Translations under genes and position numbers: made by a program
Part shown: positions 1 to 12,508 of the stretch, in pieces
Numbering within the stretch: the stretch's first letter is position 1
Layout of the letters: each line of letters opens with the position of its first letter
Notes under the pieces: model-generated
The model's input: the letters and a program-made list of their open reading frames with translations, nothing else
Database searches by the model: none
What the model was told of the DNA's origin: nothing
NCBI RefSeq assembly: GCF_002443255.2
Contig: NW_019211457.1
Coordinates: forward strand, 31,301,309 to 31,365,308
DNA length: 64,000 nt
Reading direction: 5' to 3'
Origin: Varroa destructor
Lineage: Eukaryota; Arthropoda; Arachnida; Mesostigmata; Varroidae

Positions 1-1945
1 TTTGCTGGTTATCTTACCATTGGCAAATAGACCCTCACTTCTATCTGTTTTTTCTATATCTATAACGTGCCTATTTGCTGCCTTTGAACAGAGAAACATG
101 AATGTGTTTTACTTGTTTTCAAAGAGTTGCTTTTAGTTTTTCTACTCATGTAGTAGGATGCCTGCTGTTCGTCGTTTCACTGATTCATCGGCCCTATAAA
201 ACAACAAGCATTCACAGCTGTGGTATTCTCTTACGAGAGCAATCCTCATACTCATTATCATGTTTACTTTAATATGCTCCAGTAACCCAGCGTAATTAAT
301 TGTAATCCTGTGTTTCGTACAAGACAAGCGTCTGGAAATGTAACTACGAACCCGATAGGAAAAACGCGAAAGAATGCTATCTATGTTTGTGCCCACAAGT
401 CTATTGGAGGTTTTTGCTTGCGAGGTTTTCAATTACAATGTTTTCATACAATGCACAGTAGAACAGTTTATTTTATTATATACTCTCACTGTATTCTGCT
501 ACATATCCCTTGTCAAGGCTGAGAGGGCTTAGCTTTATAGTGAAATGATCAGTAAACATATGTTCCTAAAAGGACGCAGTAAAATTTCAGTTACTTATTT
601 GGGCAGCACTACCTAAGGGCGAAAATTGAATAAAGAATCGTACTTCGTTGTATTTTTCTAAACAAAAAAAAACCGATTTATTTTTCTTGCAGAACATTTT
701 AAGAGTCATTTAGACGGTGCATTTTATAACCTAAGTGATACGTTCGATTCTTCGTTCCCTTTCCGTTCTTTCTAAACATTTCGAGGCAGTCAGCTTTCTC
801 TGTTGTTCTTTCAGCGGTCCTTGAAGTTGCGCCACAGCCTTATGTCCATCGCACAACGAACTGTGGGATATCTAGTATAACCTCAGACAACAAATATTTC
901 CTCGTTTGTTTATTTGCGTAATCTTGAAGATCGATTGACCATCATGTGTCATACCGATGTTGGCTCGATATATGGTTACTTGTCTGACATAACTGAACGC
1001 AAAATATGGCCTCGTATTACAATATTATCAATGTGTATACGTACCTAAATAGCATTTGATTAAACGATTTCCTCAACAGAATTTTCCTATCTGCTTTTCT
1101 CATATGACGATCTGTTTGGGCAGAGTTGACCGGGATCTGCTAGCACCCTGAAAGATTAAAGTGCTGGCCTGGAAGTGAATGTGAGTAGCGAACAATACGT
1201 AGTAAAGATTAAAAACTTTTAGGCAGAAGAAGGTTTTTACCTTTTAAGAAGGTAAAACGATTCCCGAACACTCGGTTTAGCCTGCTATCAACTGGCCGGC
1301 CAACGGTAGTTATCTCTAAGTGGAGGTTGGCTTACCAGTGCGCCCAGATACCGGTACGCAGGGGAATAGCGCAGCATCTCGGTTTTTTATTTTCTCACGC
1401 AGCTTATTTCCCATCCCATCAACTACAACCAAAGGCTGTTTGTCCTTATTTGATACAACTGGATTTTTGTTGAATAAATTATAGGCAGTTTCGCACAACT
1501 GCCTTTTGTAGTAATGTTTGTTTCGAGAGCTTGCTCATTGGTGCTGTAAGTTTAACGAACGGCGTAATGATGAAGAGGCCAAATAAGTTGTAAAGAGAAA
1601 TGGTGGTCGAGAACGGTAATGATTATATGAGCATGTGATATTTTTAAAATAGTTCAGTATTCGTTAAATATTGCTGGGCCCAATATGGAAAACACTACAA
1701 AAGGACTTGTTCTTTTTGAACTCACTCAATCTCTGTAACTGGACAAAGTATACTTTTAATGGCGCATGATACTTGATACAGGACAATTTGGGTCAACAAA
1801 TATCATGGTCCTTGTTGAACTTCATATTATTTTCGATAATATCCAAAGTGTATTTTTAATTTCAAACCCCGTTTATCTGAAAATCACAAGCATAACCATA
1901 AGATCAGGAACACGGCAGATTGCAAAAAATAAAAAAACTAAAAAA

Positions 1946-1962
1946 ATATATATATATATATA
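1946..1962. repeat. (AT)n microsatellite, 17 bp
   Basis: Short pure array directly after A-rich DNA (A7 and A6 runs with ACT between). Confidence 0.9.
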
Positions 1963-2124
1963 CCAACCTAGGCGTTGCTAGCATTTTCTCCTAGATATTA
2001 ATTGTTTGAGTCTCTGGCCTGCTGTACTGCTAAAAATGGACCTGTTCCAGTTTTCTACTAGGAAATATCAAAATTTACTGCTCGTAGAAGAAAAGTATAT
2101 TCCTAGACCTACATAAAACAAATT

Positions 2125-2144
2125 TGTGTGTGTGTGTGTGTGTG
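2125..2144 (+). repeat. (TG)10 microsatellite
   Basis: Pure TG array, uninterrupted. Confidence 0.95.
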
Positions 2145-3533
2145 ACTTTTTAGTCCTATCTATCTGCTTTAACATTTAGAATTTTTTAGGAAATCTCCTC
2201 GGGAAATATAATTCTGTTGCTTACAAAGTTGACGGTCTTGTTGCAAAGTTGTTCTTTTTTCTCACAAAGGTGTTGAAAGTTGAAAACAACTATAAGAACA
2301 AGAGGTTTGACTCTATTTCTATGGGTTTAATACCCATGAAACGTTTAGTTTGGGCAAAAATTCGTTGTTCAGCACAAAGGAAGAGCCTAAAACGAAGCTT
2401 GTAAAATATTACTCTTATTAACCAGCAGTACTAAACCCAGTTTGCAGCATTATTCATTTTTACGTCCACTTTACTGTGCGTCATACAGTATTTTTTATAA
2501 ACTTTCTATATATCTGAATTTAATAACAATGCACTAAATATCATTACTAACACAATACATTACTCCAGGCTGCTCAATCCCTCATTCATTACAAAGCTTC
2601 AGAATAAAAAAGGATTTCTAAGCGTACGAGATCGTAATCACTTGAAAGGAGATTGGTTTTTCTTTCGTTCACAGACCTTGTTGTTGATTTTTAACTGTAT
2701 ACAAATAATTCAAATCGTGTTATTGCAGGGAACAGTAATGTGCTCATACTGAGGTCAAGTGATAGTTTTCGTCAATAAAGTAGCCTCGTAAGGATAATTA
2801 TAAAAAAGGTATTTATTATAAATCTATCAAAAAAAATTAGACCTCAGTGTTGTTGTGAGTTAATAGCCATGTTGAGTTCAGGAAAGCAATGGTCAATAAA
2901 AGGTAATTAACAGAAAGGGCGACCGAACGGTAAAAGAATTGGCGAGAAGCTGGAGGGGGCAAACAACCATGACAATTACCTATCCACAGTCTATTCTGAA
3001 TTGGGAAATCGAACGGTGTGCCCAAGGATGTTATTACATTCAAGTATATAACCTAATTGCGTTCAGCTTCACACCAAAGATACATTATCACTTGGAATTT
3101 TTTTTGCAGAGAAAGTTTCGTTATTAGTGAAAAGGGTTTAAGGTGTGTGGAGATCTGCATTCAACAATGTTTTCAACAAAATACAGTCAAATCATGACTT
3201 TCCAGGTTGTAGGAGCTTGCCAAAGCTGCAATATTCCTGCAGAAACAAGGCTTTTATTATTAGATTGTAACAACCAAGAACTGAAAAATGAGAAAGGCCG
3301 TGAAATTCAAATGTAGGGAAGTACAAATTTTGAGCCGGATACTTCCTATGATTGTACGGTGGTCACGCGCCTGTCCACTAATTTTAGGGATAGGTCATGT
3401 GGTTGTCTATAATAGTCCTGCACTTGGCCCAGTTATAAATCATTCAGGAAAACGTGTCGGCGTACACGAAAGAGCCTGTAAAAGGGTTTTCCAGAGCTTC
3501 TAAAGAAGCTCAAAACCGAAGGCGGCACACTCC

Positions 3534-3650
3534 GTTTGGTGCTAAATGGCTGTCCACCGTCTGAGCTAGTGCTTAATTAAGTGAGCACCAAAACTAAAAC
3601 TTGATTTTTTGAAGATTTTTTGAAACTAAAGATTGATTTTTTATCAATTA
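3534..3650. repeat. short inverted repeat followed by an imperfect tandem duplication
   Basis: TTTGGTGCT near 3536 is mirrored by AGCACCAAA near 3584 (9-bp arms about 40 bp apart), with a TTAATTAA core near the second arm. Immediately downstream, two related units of about 30 bp follow each other, each running from AAACTAAA to TTGATTTTTT. This may be the eroded end of a small element. Confidence 0.45.
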
Positions 3651-4746
3651 GTTCTCTTATTAGATTATCATACGGATGCCCAATTGCCGCATCATTCGCT
3701 TGCTCTTTACACAGCTAGCACCACCAGGGCTACTAGTGTTTCCCTTTTTCGTTTTCATCTTACCATCGCATTGTCGTTCTCCTAACAAGGGCAATAATGT
3801 TGCCAAAAAACGAAAATCGGTCGTGCCTCTGGATTACTCGAGATCTTGAACCTGAGGTGATATGAGCTAAACTATAAATAATTACATTGGTACGCAATTA
3901 CTCATCATCGGCTACTGTTTACCAATGCATTCCAAATAATCCCTTTCGAGAAATTCATCTTAGTGAAAAGAATCCCTTCTTACCCGTTTGCTTCCACGGT
4001 CCCGTCAATAGGCTATTACAGCAAAATTGAAAAGGCAAAAAGATTTAGTCTCGGCATGTTCAACTGACCACTATTACGACGCCCCATCGATTTCTGGAAA
4101 CGCTAAAGTTGCTTGGATTTGTTAGCGAAGAAATGTGGTGAGTCTGAGTGACGTGTTTGAGATAACAAATAGATCATTTCTTTTTACCATTCATTTCAAT
4201 TTATATATGAAAGCTTAGATATAACAAAATAAGCTAGTTGAAAGCCATGCTTATTTAATGGTTTCACGAACCATTGTTGTTCTGCAATTCTCGTCTTCCG
4301 TCGGGTGTATATTTGTTAGCATTCTGAAATATAGAGTTCGTTGATAAAGAATGCTGATTTAGTTCATATATGAAATATATACCGGTCGAGAGACGTCTGC
4401 TTCACCCTGTATATACATGTCGTGAACCTTTAGACCACAGTTTGGATATTAATAATAGCTTAATCTTGGGCTAGGCATTTTTTGCTTCAGCCGAGCTGAA
4501 ATAGGTAATATTTAATCGTATTATGTATTTAGCCATGCTAAAGAATTACTAAGTGCTCCTTTTCGACTAGAAATGTATCTTTACGAATGTCTAATAGTCC
4601 CCCCGGCCGGACTTTGTAGCCTTAAGTACTTTGAGAGGTTTGCCAACCTAATTTAATGTTTTGGGTTCTATGTTTATCTTTGCCGCCGTTCAGTGTGGCT
4701 TCAAACTGTTGGCTCCTTCTAGCCCAAAATAGAACGGGTTTACGGT

Positions 4747-4830
4747 GGGTTTCAAACCTCGATCGTCTCACTAGGTGTCTTGGCGTTCAATAGGCAGAGA
4801 CGGCATCACTAAACCATCAAGGGCATCAGG
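4747..4830 (-). repeat. degenerate tRNA-derived SINE head or tRNA-like pseudogene
   Basis: On the minus strand a polymerase III A-box-like motif (TGGTTTAGTGATG, starting at 4816) is followed 58 nt later by a B-box-like motif (GGTTTGAAACCC, starting at 4758). That spacing fits tRNAs with a long variable arm (Leu or Ser type). Between them is CGTCTCTGCCTATTGAACGC, which resembles the anticodon region of tRNA-derived SINEs. The T-stem pairs poorly and no A-tail is visible, so it is not a working tRNA. It is most likely the 5' head of an old SINE. Confidence 0.35.
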
Positions 4831-6239
4831 ATGGAGCTCTTCCCGGTGTGTTGATATTGGCCGCTGTACGAAGGAATTATAATTACTACAAATCACTGTG
4901 TGCTACTGGGGTATTTTTCCCGATATATGGCCACCTATCCTCGGCCAACTGAAGTGCTCAGAGGATAACAGTCTTGTGTTTGCGTGGTACTGCCCTGCCT
5001 ACGACAGCGTGGTGCCTATGATAGCGCATGTATTTGAGTGACCTTGACGTTGCCTGCTTGACTTTCATCAGCACATTCACAACTTCCCTGGATTCATGCA
5101 AAGCGGGCTTTTCCTCTTTCAAGAGTGCTTCCTTCTACTGCTGCTATACGCGTCGTCCTAATTCGAAGTGCTGAAGCTCTCTATTTACCCGCACCGGGAA
5201 GCTTTCCAGGTAATATTACTAGGCAAAGTAATCTCAGCCCCAACAAACGCTATCAAATGTAGCATTGTTTAGGGAAACGTCATTTGAAATAAGAACTTCT
5301 GTCGCGATTTACAGGCCTCGGTAACTATTACATGGTCGGTGAACGTGTCTGATGTGGTTCCGTTTGAGGTAGTCCGTCGCCATCCGACGCGTGAAAACAG
5401 GTTTCTGCCAGAAAAGCGTCGAAACCCCCGAAGAGGCATTACGGAGCATTGTTATAGCGTCGTAACCATAACATCAGATATCATCTAATGAATCAGTAAG
5501 AAGTGAACAAAACGATCAAATAGCTGACTGTAGCTAAAACATAAAAATCTTGCCATTCGGGGCTCCCAGTAGGCGCGTGAAGTCCATGCTAACTTTCTCA
5601 AAAAGGTGTTTCGGTGTAAGCATTGGATGCAGTGTGTCGCGCCCCCCAAAATCAAGGTTTTTTAGCTAACTTTGCGACAGTAAACTTACTAGCGAAACTG
5701 TATCGGCCAGGGGTTGGTGAAACTAAAGCATGGTACCTTTCTTCTCAGCACATCAGCTGGAATACGAGCTCCTATTTGCAGTGTTGAGGTTACCGTGCGC
5801 ATTTGAGGCGTCCTCTATGCGCCCGCCTTTTAGCTATAGGTGGCCACATTCGAAAAATGGCGAAGCTTAATTAAGTCGAAACGCCGGCATTGATTTGACA
5901 ACGACAATAATGATGATATCAGTAATAATAACGTATTATATTAAGGAACTAATCAACAAAACAGACTTTACGCTACAGGTACTTACGAAATATCCGTATC
6001 TATGCGGCGAATAAATATGGATAACTGTCAAATAGATTTGTACCCATTTAGCAGTCCCGATTTGATTCCAGTTCGTTAATATCGTAGACCGAACACTCAA
6101 AGTATAACTTGAGTTCATTATTTGCAGGCGAACTAGCTTTTTTCCGTAACGAACCAACATAACGAAATACTTTACAATTGAATAGGCTGAAAGCACCGCT
6201 TCCGAAGCGGGTAACGGTAGTACATTAAATTAATGGTAA

Positions 6240-6286
6240 CAGGCTGGTAAACAACATTTCAAAATGAAATGTTGTTTACCAGCCTG
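6240..6286. repeat. perfect hairpin, 22-bp arms with a 3-nt loop
   Basis: The left arm (6240-6261, starting CAGGCTGGTAAAC) is exactly the reverse complement of the right arm (6265-6286, ending TTTACCAGCCTG). Only AAA separates them. Perfect pairing with such a tight loop is unlike most microRNA precursors. It suits a recent foldback event, a terminal-inverted-repeat relic or a very short foldback element. No clear target-site duplication flanks it. A smaller hairpin (CCGCTT, CCG, AAGCGG) lies 29 bp upstream at 6197-6211. Confidence 0.85.
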
Positions 6287-6781
6287 CTAAGAAGATGCTA
6301 AAAAAGTCTGCCTTCTAGCGTAAAGGATGGAAACGTGCGACGTCAACCTTAGCTTCTATAAAACGAGCATGCTAACCATAGGTAATTAGAAAATAGTTCA
6401 AAGTCCATTTCGGCATCTGGGTACATGGTAGATAGTACATAGTCAAATGTTCGGTGCACTATTTCTACTCTAGGCGTGATGGTTGCCACTACGCGTTTGG
6501 CCACCTTGATAACTAGCGCAAATGCGCGGGACGACTCGTACAACACATGCAGCGTGTTAGTTTAGATGTACGCGTATTCAGCTTAAGTAGCAAACGCTTA
6601 TGGTTAAATAAAGACGTTTTATTAAAAAAAAATTAATAAAAATTCGTCCTGATAACTAGAATCACTTGCCAGCTCAGCAGACGCCTCCTATAGTTACGTC
6701 GTTCTGAAACCTTTCAGCAGACCTACTATGAACAAGAAGCAAAGACGAGCATTGTTTTGTTTTCTAGAGTCTGAATAATTC

Positions 6782-7081
6782 ATGCCTCGTATGGGTGTGG
6801 GTGACGCGGTTTGTCGCAAAAGCAAGATCGCAACAGAATTGTCACAGTTTTGTCAGCTGCTTCGGGAAAGTACGGAAGAATTGAAATCTAGTCATCCTTA
6901 CTTACGTATCAAAATACGTGTGCTTTTCGAAGCAGAAGGTCGCGGTACAGCAAGCGTTCTCACGTTCACTGTTAGCAGTTTGTCACCGCTCGTGCATAAA
7001 ATATATGCACAGACCTTTCCACAATTTTGTACAAAGTTAGCCTTCACCTCAGCTGTCCTATTGACCTCAAGTTCACATTAG
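6782..7081 (+). CDS. hypothetical 99-residue ORF
   Basis: It starts at an ATG and encodes an amphipathic, protein-like sequence: a helical Glu/Ser-rich part (LLRESTEELKSSH, about residues 27-39) followed by alternating hydrophobic strands (RIKIRVLFEAEG). Codon choice is more even than in the flanks. There is no signal peptide, no recognised family, and no clear promoter or poly(A) signal. Possibly a fragment of an exon, possibly chance. Confidence 0.15.
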   Translation: MPRMGVGDAVCRKSKIATELSQFCQLLRESTEELKSSHPYLRIKIRVLFEAEGRGTASVLTFTVSSLSPLVHKIYAQTFPQFCTKLAFTSAVLLTSSSH

Positions 7082-10000
7082 AATTATAGAGAACTTTATT
7101 ACCAGCTAGTTGTATTATTAAGAGAGTCGATCAATGGTTGTCCAGATATATCTGAATAGCGGGCTTCTTCGATTCGAAATATTTTAATATGTAAAGTTTG
7201 GGCTCCTGGCCACTATCTATAACACCCTCGATCTATGACAAATCTTTGCGAGTCGGTGCAATCTGTGCCATTTTGAAACAGAATAATGGGTCAATTTGCT
7301 TAGAAAACTTGAGCTTCTATATCTCACGCAAATATACCAAGAATACTGAATAATGAGTAGACGACCATTTCTGTTTTTCAGGACGAGCCTATTTTTTCTA
7401 CAGGAAATGTTGGACAAACTGTTGAATAACTTCTGTAAACCAGATCTGAAATATTCAGCGCGCCTTTTGTACGCGCTTCTACATAACTTTTTCTGTCTGA
7501 CGTTTTCGCTTCGTTGCTTACGTTGGTTCTTGGACGATGTGAATTAAGTCTTATAGCTTGAAGCACTACTCGACGGCAGTACCTGATGTTTACACTCAAG
7601 ATATTTATTAACTTATCTAGTTCTTGTAGCTTCCGTTGTAACAACGAATCTCACTTATTACGACAACCTATGTGGCAGTGTCTGTGTTATGGATGTAACT
7701 TTACTGTCCTAATTATAGATCTACTGGTAAGTTTACTGATGATTTACCCCATCGATATTCCCGAAGTATGAATGCGTGCAAAATGCGCTATTGTGAATGC
7801 ATCTGGGCGATTAACACGGTTATAACTATTCATAAAATTCTAAAATATAGTTAGTTCTACTTTTCTTTCGGACCCAGCTTTAGATCTTTGGGTTTTGACA
7901 GTAAATTTTGAAGTAATGGTTGAATCAGAAACGCCGTTTCGCTATTTCTCTATTGAGGCACATGTCATATGTGCTGTATCTTTTTTAATATCCCCGAGTT
8001 TACAAATCCATAAATCTCGGACAATATATCTTTATCGGTTGTCGACAGTGGTGTAAACAGATTGCTACCAGGAAGAAAGGGCGTGGGACGTCCTCCAGAG
8101 AGTACAAAGACATGCGAGGAGCTACAGGATCATTCGTTTAGGACACATAATTAATGGGACACATTAAAAATCTTAAATTCCACTTGCCCTTAGGACACAA
8201 CGCACTGCGCACACAATTTTATTTATCATCCTACAGGTCTCACCGGAACCATGTGTAGTTCCGTTAATCGAATCCCCGCCGCCCACAGCATCGGAAAATA
8301 GTGTTATTACGGATCCGAACGCGCGAAAACGAACACTTAATTCAACGCACAGCCGACGCACAAGTTAAGTCAATTAGAGAAGAAATTTTTTTTCCACAGA
8401 CGTTAAAAGGTTGCGGTTACAACGAAAATGGGGTTTCCGCCGGCGATTGATATATTGCATCTGTCAATCGAAATGCTAACACGGAATAACAAGCGCACAT
8501 AGCTGGCAAACACGACATCTTTTTAAAAAGACTCGAGCGCATACGTGTATTGTTGTTTATTCATATTAGCAGTACAAAAAATTGAAACTATGATCCTCAA
8601 ACTATAGTAACGGATTGGTAATGTTCAAGCAGGCTGGACGTATGTTATGACGACAAACATAGGCTTACAGTGACGGCAAAAAAAAAATTATACAAGACGT
8701 TAGAGTGTTGTCAAACTGTTATGCTTTGCTATATACGCTATATCAGAGCGTTATTCGGTAAAAGTAGCCGGGGTAAAAGCTGTTCGCTGGATTGATTCTG
8801 ATTTCCTATTCGGCAATAGCCATTAGAATCAGTATTGCACACAAGTTTAATTCGGTAATTTTATCAGTATAGAAAAAATTTAACTTAATTTTGAACATGC
8901 ATGTTTTATTCTCGTATGGCGATATTCTTCTTACTGAACAGGAAACTCGCTTTACCTAACGAGAGTTGCACGAATCCTTTTTTTAACATATGAAATCTAT
9001 GAAACATATGAAAATGTTACCTGACATTTAATTACGTTCATTTTATCTCATCTCATATTATTGTCCTTACAATATAGCACATTTTATTACCACCTTAATC
9101 CTTTTTTTTTTATTTTCCATTTATACATCTCCCAGTATTTTACATGCGAGCAAACAGTACGACTTGTTCAAAATGATGCTTCCAGCATTTACTTAAACAG
9201 CGTTTAGAAGAAATTTAAATTAAACGAGATATTTAATGAAGTAGAAAGACGACTTAACATCGACCATTGTATATATGTATCCATTCGCATTAAGCGACGA
9301 TCTTCTGTTCAGCGCATGCAAACACAATGACCGATACGAGATACTATCTATACCTCTTCTTGGCTTCTAAATAACTTGAATCACCCAGCAAAACAAAGCC
9401 ACTGAATCTGACGCTTTGCTAACAGTTGCTTTGTGAGCGAAATGTTCACACTGTTTAAAGATGTTATGGTCACTAATGTTTGGGCGCTGTCACCTGTTTG
9501 GAAAATGTAGGCCAACACAATTAACTACATATACTATCTTACGAAGTCGCTAAAATCGACACTATCGTTAGTTTGAGTAATTCTAGGTAAGGGGAGGGTA
9601 TACTTCGCCACATTGTTTTTCTTCAAATTTCTCGTGCGTTATAAGTCAGCACGGGAGGTCTAGCTCTTCTTCCATAGTCTTCACCAAGTCTAATTGACAT
9701 ATTGAAGTAAAGAGATTGCAACAGACACTTTCCAAAGTTCAATCCCATATAGCTTGTAACAGCGTTGTACACTCTCTAGTCATTGTAACGAACGTACGAG
9801 ATACCTAGCGACGTTTACAGGCGATGGGACAGATATACAATTCGCCACTGCTGTTGGACAGTTGCTGGAAAAAGTTTCTTATCGTGAAAGTGTTGGCAGA
9901 GTACCGCCTCTACGATCACTTTCTCAGCAACCAAATGAACTTCTCACAGAGCAACAGTAATTTTAATAATGTAAGTTAGTCTCTTCACAAATTTGCTACT

Positions 10001-11687
10001 GCGTCCTTACTATGGGGTCAAGTTGCGAGCGCCACCATTCAGTCACCCTTAACACGCCTATCGTACCGTGTCCATCCGTCCGTCAATTCTATGACAAACA
10101 TTTATAGGTTGTTTCAATCGCGTTGATTGTGAATGCGGAGAGGAGTTTCGACGCACTTTATTCCCCCTTCTTGTTCAAGAACAACAAACCTATATGGCGC
10201 GAGGCTATACGGGTATACTACAACATAGCCTGTAATTGGTCTACTAGTTAACTGGCTGCTTGTAGTCTAGTGGCATCTTGGTAAATGGCCATCACGACGC
10301 GTGAAGCCTGCCAGCATATAACATGTTGATAATGTATTTGTTGGGAAAACACAATATTTTCCAGTCTGCCATTGAGAACGAACGCCACAGTTCGCAAACG
10401 TTTTGAAAGCTGTGGGGAACCGCATGACCGAATTGAAACTTATAGGAAACATCCGTTTGGCTAACAAGGAAGGTATAATTTATGGACAATGTACGGACGC
10501 TTTTTTATTTATAATGGTGAGTTAGAACACAAAATGGAAACCCTGTTAAATAGATGACATGTGTTTTTTTGATTTCCAAAAATATTCGTATAAATTGGAT
10601 ATTTTCTTCGAATGCGGGTATTTTCTTGTATGTTCTTTTGGAAAGGGCTGGATATTTGGGGGCTGGATGATTTTTTTTTGGGGGGGGGATCTGGACGAGA
10701 AAGCGGCTATGATTATTGATAAGCAGATGAGCCTCGTATTGAATAATTTGGTCTCTATTAAAATACATTTTAAATTCAAGAACAAAAAATGTTTTTTTGA
10801 AAATAGCCATTTCGGGCTTAAAAACCTCTTCTCCAGTTCTGACCTTCAAAACATGAAGACAGCTGATCAATTCATGTTGCACGACTTACGTACAGTTTAT
10901 TACATATACGAGTATGGTTTGGGCGGTTGAGTACGGGATATAACTTCTTCATTTTTGATGCTGAGTGATTTGACAGTTGAAGCAGTATCGTATTATTATA
11001 AAACCAGTATATTAAAACCAGCGTATATCTATTCCATCTTACCGTAAAAATCAATGCCTATACTTACAGGCCACTACTTGATTTTTTTAATATTTCTATA
11101 ATAGCTTTAATACAATCAACTCGCAGTTTTATTTATTACTATGATTAATATCAGTATAACACAGGTAGTCAAAATATATATCATTTTTTGGCATCTTCCT
11201 GTTACATGACCCTATAGACCTGCATCGACATCCTGCCTGCTTTCACCACAGTGCCTAGGATTAAGTCATGTAAAAGTCCATTGTTAGTGCAGAGTACTTT
11301 GCGCCATCACTATATGAAAACGAAGTACATTTCTATATGGAAAATACAAACACAGCTGATATTCCACTCGCACTATGCATCACACATTAACATCCATTCA
11401 CGATGTGGACAGGTACTTCAAAATCGAAGTTTTTTAGGGCTACGTTCATGCGGAAGTCCGTATATACACAAACAGGTACGCCTCATGTTACATCGTTTTA
11501 TGTTTAATACTATTATTAGCGTTATTAACTAACATTATTAGAATAACTAGTCATATAAATACACAAGGGATGTTTGCTGATCAGTTAGAGAAATGGTTGA
11601 ATTTTCGCATTTAGAACCTTATACATAGACATTCCTCGCTTTAGGGCTTCTTCGTCATTGTGGCTGAGTTTAATTTGTCTATGACCT

Positions 11688-12427
11688 TCACCACCATCCA
11701 TGACCTCCGTGGCCGTCGTTCAAAGTGAGACCCCTTAAACCTCTATTAAGTCCAGCTCCAAGACCTATAATTAAATTATGATGGGAGGTATATAAGGCAC
11801 TGCAACATCAAACAACTTTCTGAAATGTCTTTTACAGAGATTTAGCTTACTTTATTTAACAACAGCGCAGGGCACCAATGTCGCTGTTTCGGTAAACACT
11901 GGAGCTTATAGCAAAAGGCCCAATATTTTCACTGTTAAATTAGACACATGCTCCAACAACTAGCAGTTGTTCGGCCAATGACTTTAATATAACAGCCATG
12001 TTATAGTTAATGATACTAAAATTTATCAAATATAAAACAAGTGTTGTTATAAAGTTACTAATTACTGTTAATTGTGAACTATTATAAATAGCATTAGAGG
12101 ATTCATACCACGTCCTTCGACAAGGGATACTCCGGGTCCGGTCACAAGCGATGGAATTGGGTTATTGAAGACTACAAGAGGCTCCTCGCGGATCGACGTG
12201 ATAGTGTGGACGGGTTTAACACCGACCTTGAGAATCGGAACTGCTTTAGGCACGTACGTTACAACGGGCTGCTTAACAATTTCGTGACCGACGACCGGCA
12301 CTTTCACGTAGTGGGTGTTAGCATGTGCATGATGTCCACCGGGCGAGACGATGGACTGGTGCAAATGAGTGCCATGAAAACCTGCCGAGGCTAGCACCAC
12401 GACGGAGGCAGCAGCAGCAAGAAACAT
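11688..12427 (-). CDS. secreted His/Val/Gly-rich cuticle-type protein, two coding exons
   Basis: Seen: the coding parts are 12427-12109 and 11764-11688 on the minus strand, giving 131 residues. The intron (12108-11765, 344 bp) has a GTATGA donor and a TTATAG acceptor and splits a glycine codon (G|GT). Reading through the donor soon loses the Gly/His character, while the spliced frame continues it (GRGLGAGLNRG, then GHGGHGWW and stop). Residues 1-15 (MFLAAAASVVVLASA) form a hydrophobic signal peptide without a basic residue. A His-rich stretch follows (GGHHAHANTHY), then Val/Pro/Lys runs (VKVPVVGHEIVKQPVVTYVP, AVPILKVGVKP). Known: short secreted proteins with His, Val-Pro and Gly-rich blocks are typical of arthropod cuticle. 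Inferred: a structural protein exported to the cuticle. No chitin-binding R&R motif is visible, so the family is unassigned. The start is uncertain: an AG at 12432-12431 could be an acceptor, with the true ATG in an upstream exon, as in many cuticle genes. An ATTAAA 14 nt past the stop is a possible weak poly(A) signal. Confidence 0.8.
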
Positions 12428-12441
12428 GCGCTACGAGCCAT
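12391..12441 (-). other. upstream overlapping ORF in the cuticle gene leader
   Basis: An ATG 14 nt upstream of the proposed start opens a different frame and runs 16 codons (MARSACFLLLLPPSWC) to a TAG inside the signal-peptide coding region. It would compete with the main start unless it is removed by splicing at the AG at 12432-12431, just after GGCTCGT. Its own hydrophobic run comes from reading the Leu/Ala-rich signal-peptide DNA in another frame. Confidence 0.4.
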
Positions 12442-12508
12442 AAAACGCGAAGTGTACACGAGAAAAAAATTAGAGTGCGAGGGAAGTCTTATAAAAAAAA
12501 TGCTAACA

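Larger units (their letters stand above)
1..4640. other. no gene recognised
   Basis: AT-rich and stop-dense in all frames; open frames stay under 100 codons with no domain signature. Apart from the short repeats listed separately I see no RNA gene, no recognisable element and no convincing exon. Intron or intergenic DNA. Confidence 0.6.
4840..11640. other. mostly non-coding; hairpin and one doubtful ORF
   Basis: Around 4.85-5.85 kb the DNA is somewhat richer in G+C, without a convincing frame. The rest is AT-rich. At 10671-10688 a T9 run is followed at once by a G9 run, and around it (10505-10930) frames are open on both strands with low-complexity Phe/Lys-rich products, which I read as composition and not as genes. 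Confidence 0.5.

Noticed and set aside
10505..10930. Overlapping open frames of 123-125 codons on both strands
   Set aside because: Products are low-complexity Phe/Lys-rich, driven by T-, A- and G-runs. No domain, signal or splice evidence on either strand.
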